This document shows, in pieces, positions 62,240-64,000 of a stretch of DNA of 64,000 bases. The stretch is from assembly GCA_937951485.1 (NCBI GenBank), contig CALEDJ010000006.1, positions 1 through 64,000 of the forward strand, written 5' to 3'. Numbering within the stretch: position 1 is the stretch's first letter; every line of letters begins with the position of its first letter. The notes under the pieces were generated by a model. The model did not search any database, had not been told where the DNA came from, and worked only from the letters and a program-made list of their open reading frames with translations. Made by a program: the position numbers and the translations under genes. This DNA comes from an uncultured bacterium (GTDB taxonomy: Bacteria; Hydrogenedentota; Hydrogenedentia; Hydrogenedentales; CAILVY01).

Positions 62240-62563
62240 TCAGCCACGCGCCAGCGCCATGCGTCGTTCGGCGTTTTCCTTTACGACGTTTTCGATGCAA
62301 TCAAAGAACCCGAGAATACACGGGCATTGCAGGCGGTAAAAAACCTGAAGACCCCGCTTGTCGTCCTCGACAATCCCGGCGTTCTTGAGTACCGACAGGT
62401 GCTTGGATACTGTGGACATGTCCGCGCCGATCATCTCACGCAGTTCGCACACGCAGCGCTCGCCCTGGGCGAGTTCCTGCACGATGAACATGCGCGTGGG
62501 ATGGGCGAGCGCCTTGATGATCTGCGCGTGCACCTCCAGACGCGCCTGGGTATGTGCATCCAT
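62240..62563 (-). CDS. arsR: ArsR-family metalloregulator
   Basis: A 107-residue winged-helix repressor. The metal-site helix reads ERCVCELREMIG (C37, C39), equal to the ELCVCDL box of arsenite-sensing ArsR. The recognition helix is MSTVSKHLSVLKNAGIV, and there are extra cysteines near the C-terminus (LQCPCILGFFDC: C80, C82, C89) that could complete an As(III) site. AGGAG lies upstream of the ATG at 62563. Loss of DNA binding on arsenite would derepress this operon and perhaps the one starting at 54566. Confidence 0.94.
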   Translation of the reverse strand: MDAHTQARLEVHAQIIKALAHPTRMFIVQELAQGERCVCELREMIGADMSTVSKHLSVLKNAGIVEDDKRGLQVFYRLQCPCILGFFDCIENVVKENAERRMALARG

Positions 62564-62583
62564 GGGGGGGTCTCCTGTTTCCT

Positions 62584-62621
62584 ATTTGACATTTTAACCA
62601 AATATTCTCCCCATGTCAAAT
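62584..62621 (-). promoter_or_regulatory. arsR promoter and operator
   Basis: Minus strand TTGACA (62619-62614), 17 bp, TAAAAT (62596-62591): a near-consensus promoter. ATTTGACA and TGTCAAAT (62614-62621 and 62584-62591) form an 8-bp inverted repeat covering the -35 and the end of the -10, with an inner TATTTG...CAAATA pair, the layout of an autorepressed arsR. Confidence 0.75.
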
Positions 62622-62659
62622 GGACCGAACGAATCAGACGGGCAGGCGCGCCGCGCCGG

Positions 62660-63886
62660 TCATGGCGTATCCCCGGCGCATATCCATTCCGGGGCCAGCG
62701 CCACGTGCTTGATGCTTTTCCCGACATTGCCCGCGGGCTGATGGGTGTAGGTGACGTGGATGCGGCCGTCCGCCGCCTGAATCATGAAGGGATAATGGAA
62801 ACTGCCGCCCTTTTCCCGTTCAAGATGCCGGGTCCATTTCCAGGTTTCGCCTTCGTCGTCGGACATTGCCAGCGCCAGGCTGTCACGGCCTCGCTCGGTA
62901 TCGTTGCAGGCCAGCACCCAGCGGCCGTCGCGCAGGGTCAGCGCCTCCACGCTGGCGTTGGGATTGGGGAAATCCGTCGGCACGGCCACCGACCAGGTCT
63001 CGCCATCGTCCCCGGATTCGCTGCGTAGAATCCGGCGGAGTATGTCGTTCTCCTCGCGCATGTAGGCAACGAGCGTGCCGTCCTTCTTGCGGGCGAGGCT
63101 GGGCTGGTTGAGCGCCGCGCCGACGATGGGCGCGCTCGGTCGCCACGACGCCCCGTCGTCGTCGGAAATCGCCATCAGCCCGAACAGAAAGCCGTCGGAA
63201 TAGAGCGGCAGCAGGATGCGGCCGGACGGCAGCACTTCCGGGCGGCAGCGTGTCATCCATCCCCGCTGGCGCACGCTGAGATTCTTCGCGTCTTTCAGGA
63301 TGCGCGGCGCGGCGCGCATCAGGAACCATTTCATGCGCGGTTCCGGGTCGGGGTATCGCATAGCGACTTCCGCGAGACCCTCTTCCGTCGCTCGGACGAA
63401 ACGGTCGCCGGGATCGAAAAGCATCAGGTCCTGCCAATGCCATTTCGGCGGCCCGTCCCCCTCGTAGTCACGGGACCTGCGGAAACGCAACAGCGAATCC
63501 TCCCACCGCTCCGCAGGCACCGCAATCCAGAACAGCCACAACTCCCCGTGCCGGTCCACAAAGAGCACCGGATTGCAGTCCGGGAAATTCGGTGTATCCG
63601 CCATCGGAAACGGCGCGCTCCAGGCCGACGCCCCTTTGCGCAGGCGCGCCCCGAAAAGTTGCACATCCATGCTGCGCCGCTCGCCCGACCCCTGGAACCA
63701 GCAGGCGATGAAGTCCCCGTTCGGGCATTCCGCGATGGTGCTGGAATGGGTGTGCTGCTCCTGCAAAGGAAAAATCAGTTCTGCATGAAAATATGGTTCG
63801 GCATGACCGGCCCACGCGGCAAAAACTCCGATAACAGCCAGAACTGCCACTGTCCCCAGTATCCCTGACGCGTATCGAATATACAT
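62660..63886 (-). CDS. Secreted BNR/sialidase-like protein
   Basis: A 408-residue protein starting after GGAGGGG, with a signal segment (GILGTVAVLAVIGVFAAWAGHA). Three Asp-boxes mark the six-bladed sialidase propeller: SDDDGASW, SGDDGETW and SDDEGETW. ELIFPLQEQHTHSSTIAECPNGDFIACWFQGSGER near the N-terminus, RPEVLPSGRILLPLYSDGF and FHYPFMIQAADGRIHVTYTH are typical of the exo-alpha-sialidase-like family in polysaccharide degraders. Catalytic Arg triad and Tyr/Glu cannot be assigned securely, so true sialidase activity is unproven. Its 3' end lies near the arsR promoter on the same strand. Confidence 0.83.
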   Translation of the reverse strand: MYIRYASGILGTVAVLAVIGVFAAWAGHAEPYFHAELIFPLQEQHTHSSTIAECPNGDFIACWFQGSGERRSMDVQLFGARLRKGASAWSAPFPMADTPNFPDCNPVLFVDRHGELWLFWIAVPAERWEDSLLRFRRSRDYEGDGPPKWHWQDLMLFDPGDRFVRATEEGLAEVAMRYPDPEPRMKWFLMRAAPRILKDAKNLSVRQRGWMTRCRPEVLPSGRILLPLYSDGFLFGLMAISDDDGASWRPSAPIVGAALNQPSLARKKDGTLVAYMREENDILRRILRSESGDDGETWSVAVPTDFPNPNASVEALTLRDGRWVLACNDTERGRDSLALAMSDDEGETWKWTRHLEREKGGSFHYPFMIQAADGRIHVTYTHQPAGNVGKSIKHVALAPEWICAGDTP

Positions 63887-64000
63887 TTTTTGTTCCCCTC
63901 CGTTATCATGGTTCACGTCACAATGGTATCGTATCCGATGAGGATTCTGCACGGGGGGCATGCCGCGAACGATAAAGACATGTCACACGGGCGTCCAGGC

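Overview
The window reads as a chromosomal segment of a GC-rich, Gram-negative, uncultured-type bacterium. LPS is implied by kdsB and two Kdo/heptose-kinase-like genes. Lipoproteins, a TolC/RND efflux system and Tat and Sec signals imply two membranes. Pectin-lyase-like, GH28-like and sialidase-like secreted proteins, HEAT and TPR proteins, a serine/threonine kinase and an SSS symporter fit a polysaccharide-degrading member of the PVC/Hydrogenedentota-like groups. That placement is an inference from gene content; no rRNA or marker alignment was possible.

Layout. 1-2205: REPIN-like palindromic repeats and a secreted beta-helix protein. 2297-5107: folK-panB-panC-panD, the route to pantothenate and beta-alanine plus one folate gene. 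5138-10810: a HEAT-repeat protein, a long gene-poor stretch with an orphan hairpin, a TIM-barrel protein, hflX and a TPR protein. 10824-16675: a CoA-transferase, then a minus-strand operon lipA, lone lipoyl-domain protein, hom, thrC, lipB from one extended -10 promoter. 16687-20256: the divergent ABC transporter/TPR operon. 20365-25748: an iron-sulfur-flavoprotein-like reductase, a YggS-type PLP protein, then pheS-pheT, a coiled-coil gene and zapA overlapping by ATGA, followed by a possible structured RNA. 25890-29161: repeat-rich accessory DNA around a degenerate sensor kinase. 29162-35308: kdsB-pyrG, two LPS-kinase-like genes and an ABC-F ATPase. 35309-36600: an isolated small-ORF transcription unit, REPIN-like repeats and a second copy of an IS256-derived repeat that runs into the 3' end of a GH28-like gene. 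38619-38694: tRNA-Gly(CCC). 38944-43869: a three-gene envelope-signalling cluster (protease-TPR, Ser/Thr kinase, thioredoxin-like/TPR/CsgG-like). 43874-49329: Bpt leucyltransferase, SSS symporter, a small unknown protein, an SPL-like radical SAM enzyme and a Tat-exported flavoprotein.

49474-62563 is a minus-strand metalloid (arsenic) resistance island: arsR, an ArsP/DUF318-type permease, TolC, membrane fusion protein, RND pump; then, from its own promoter, a CxxC redox peptide, an ArsF-like lipoprotein, two thioredoxin-like proteins, CcdA, arsenate reductase ArsC, a DGC-domain protein and an Acr3 arsenite carrier. The logic is reduction of arsenate by ArsC, periplasmic thiol chemistry powered by CcdA, and extrusion by Acr3, the permease and the RND complex. 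The window ends with a sialidase-like protein.
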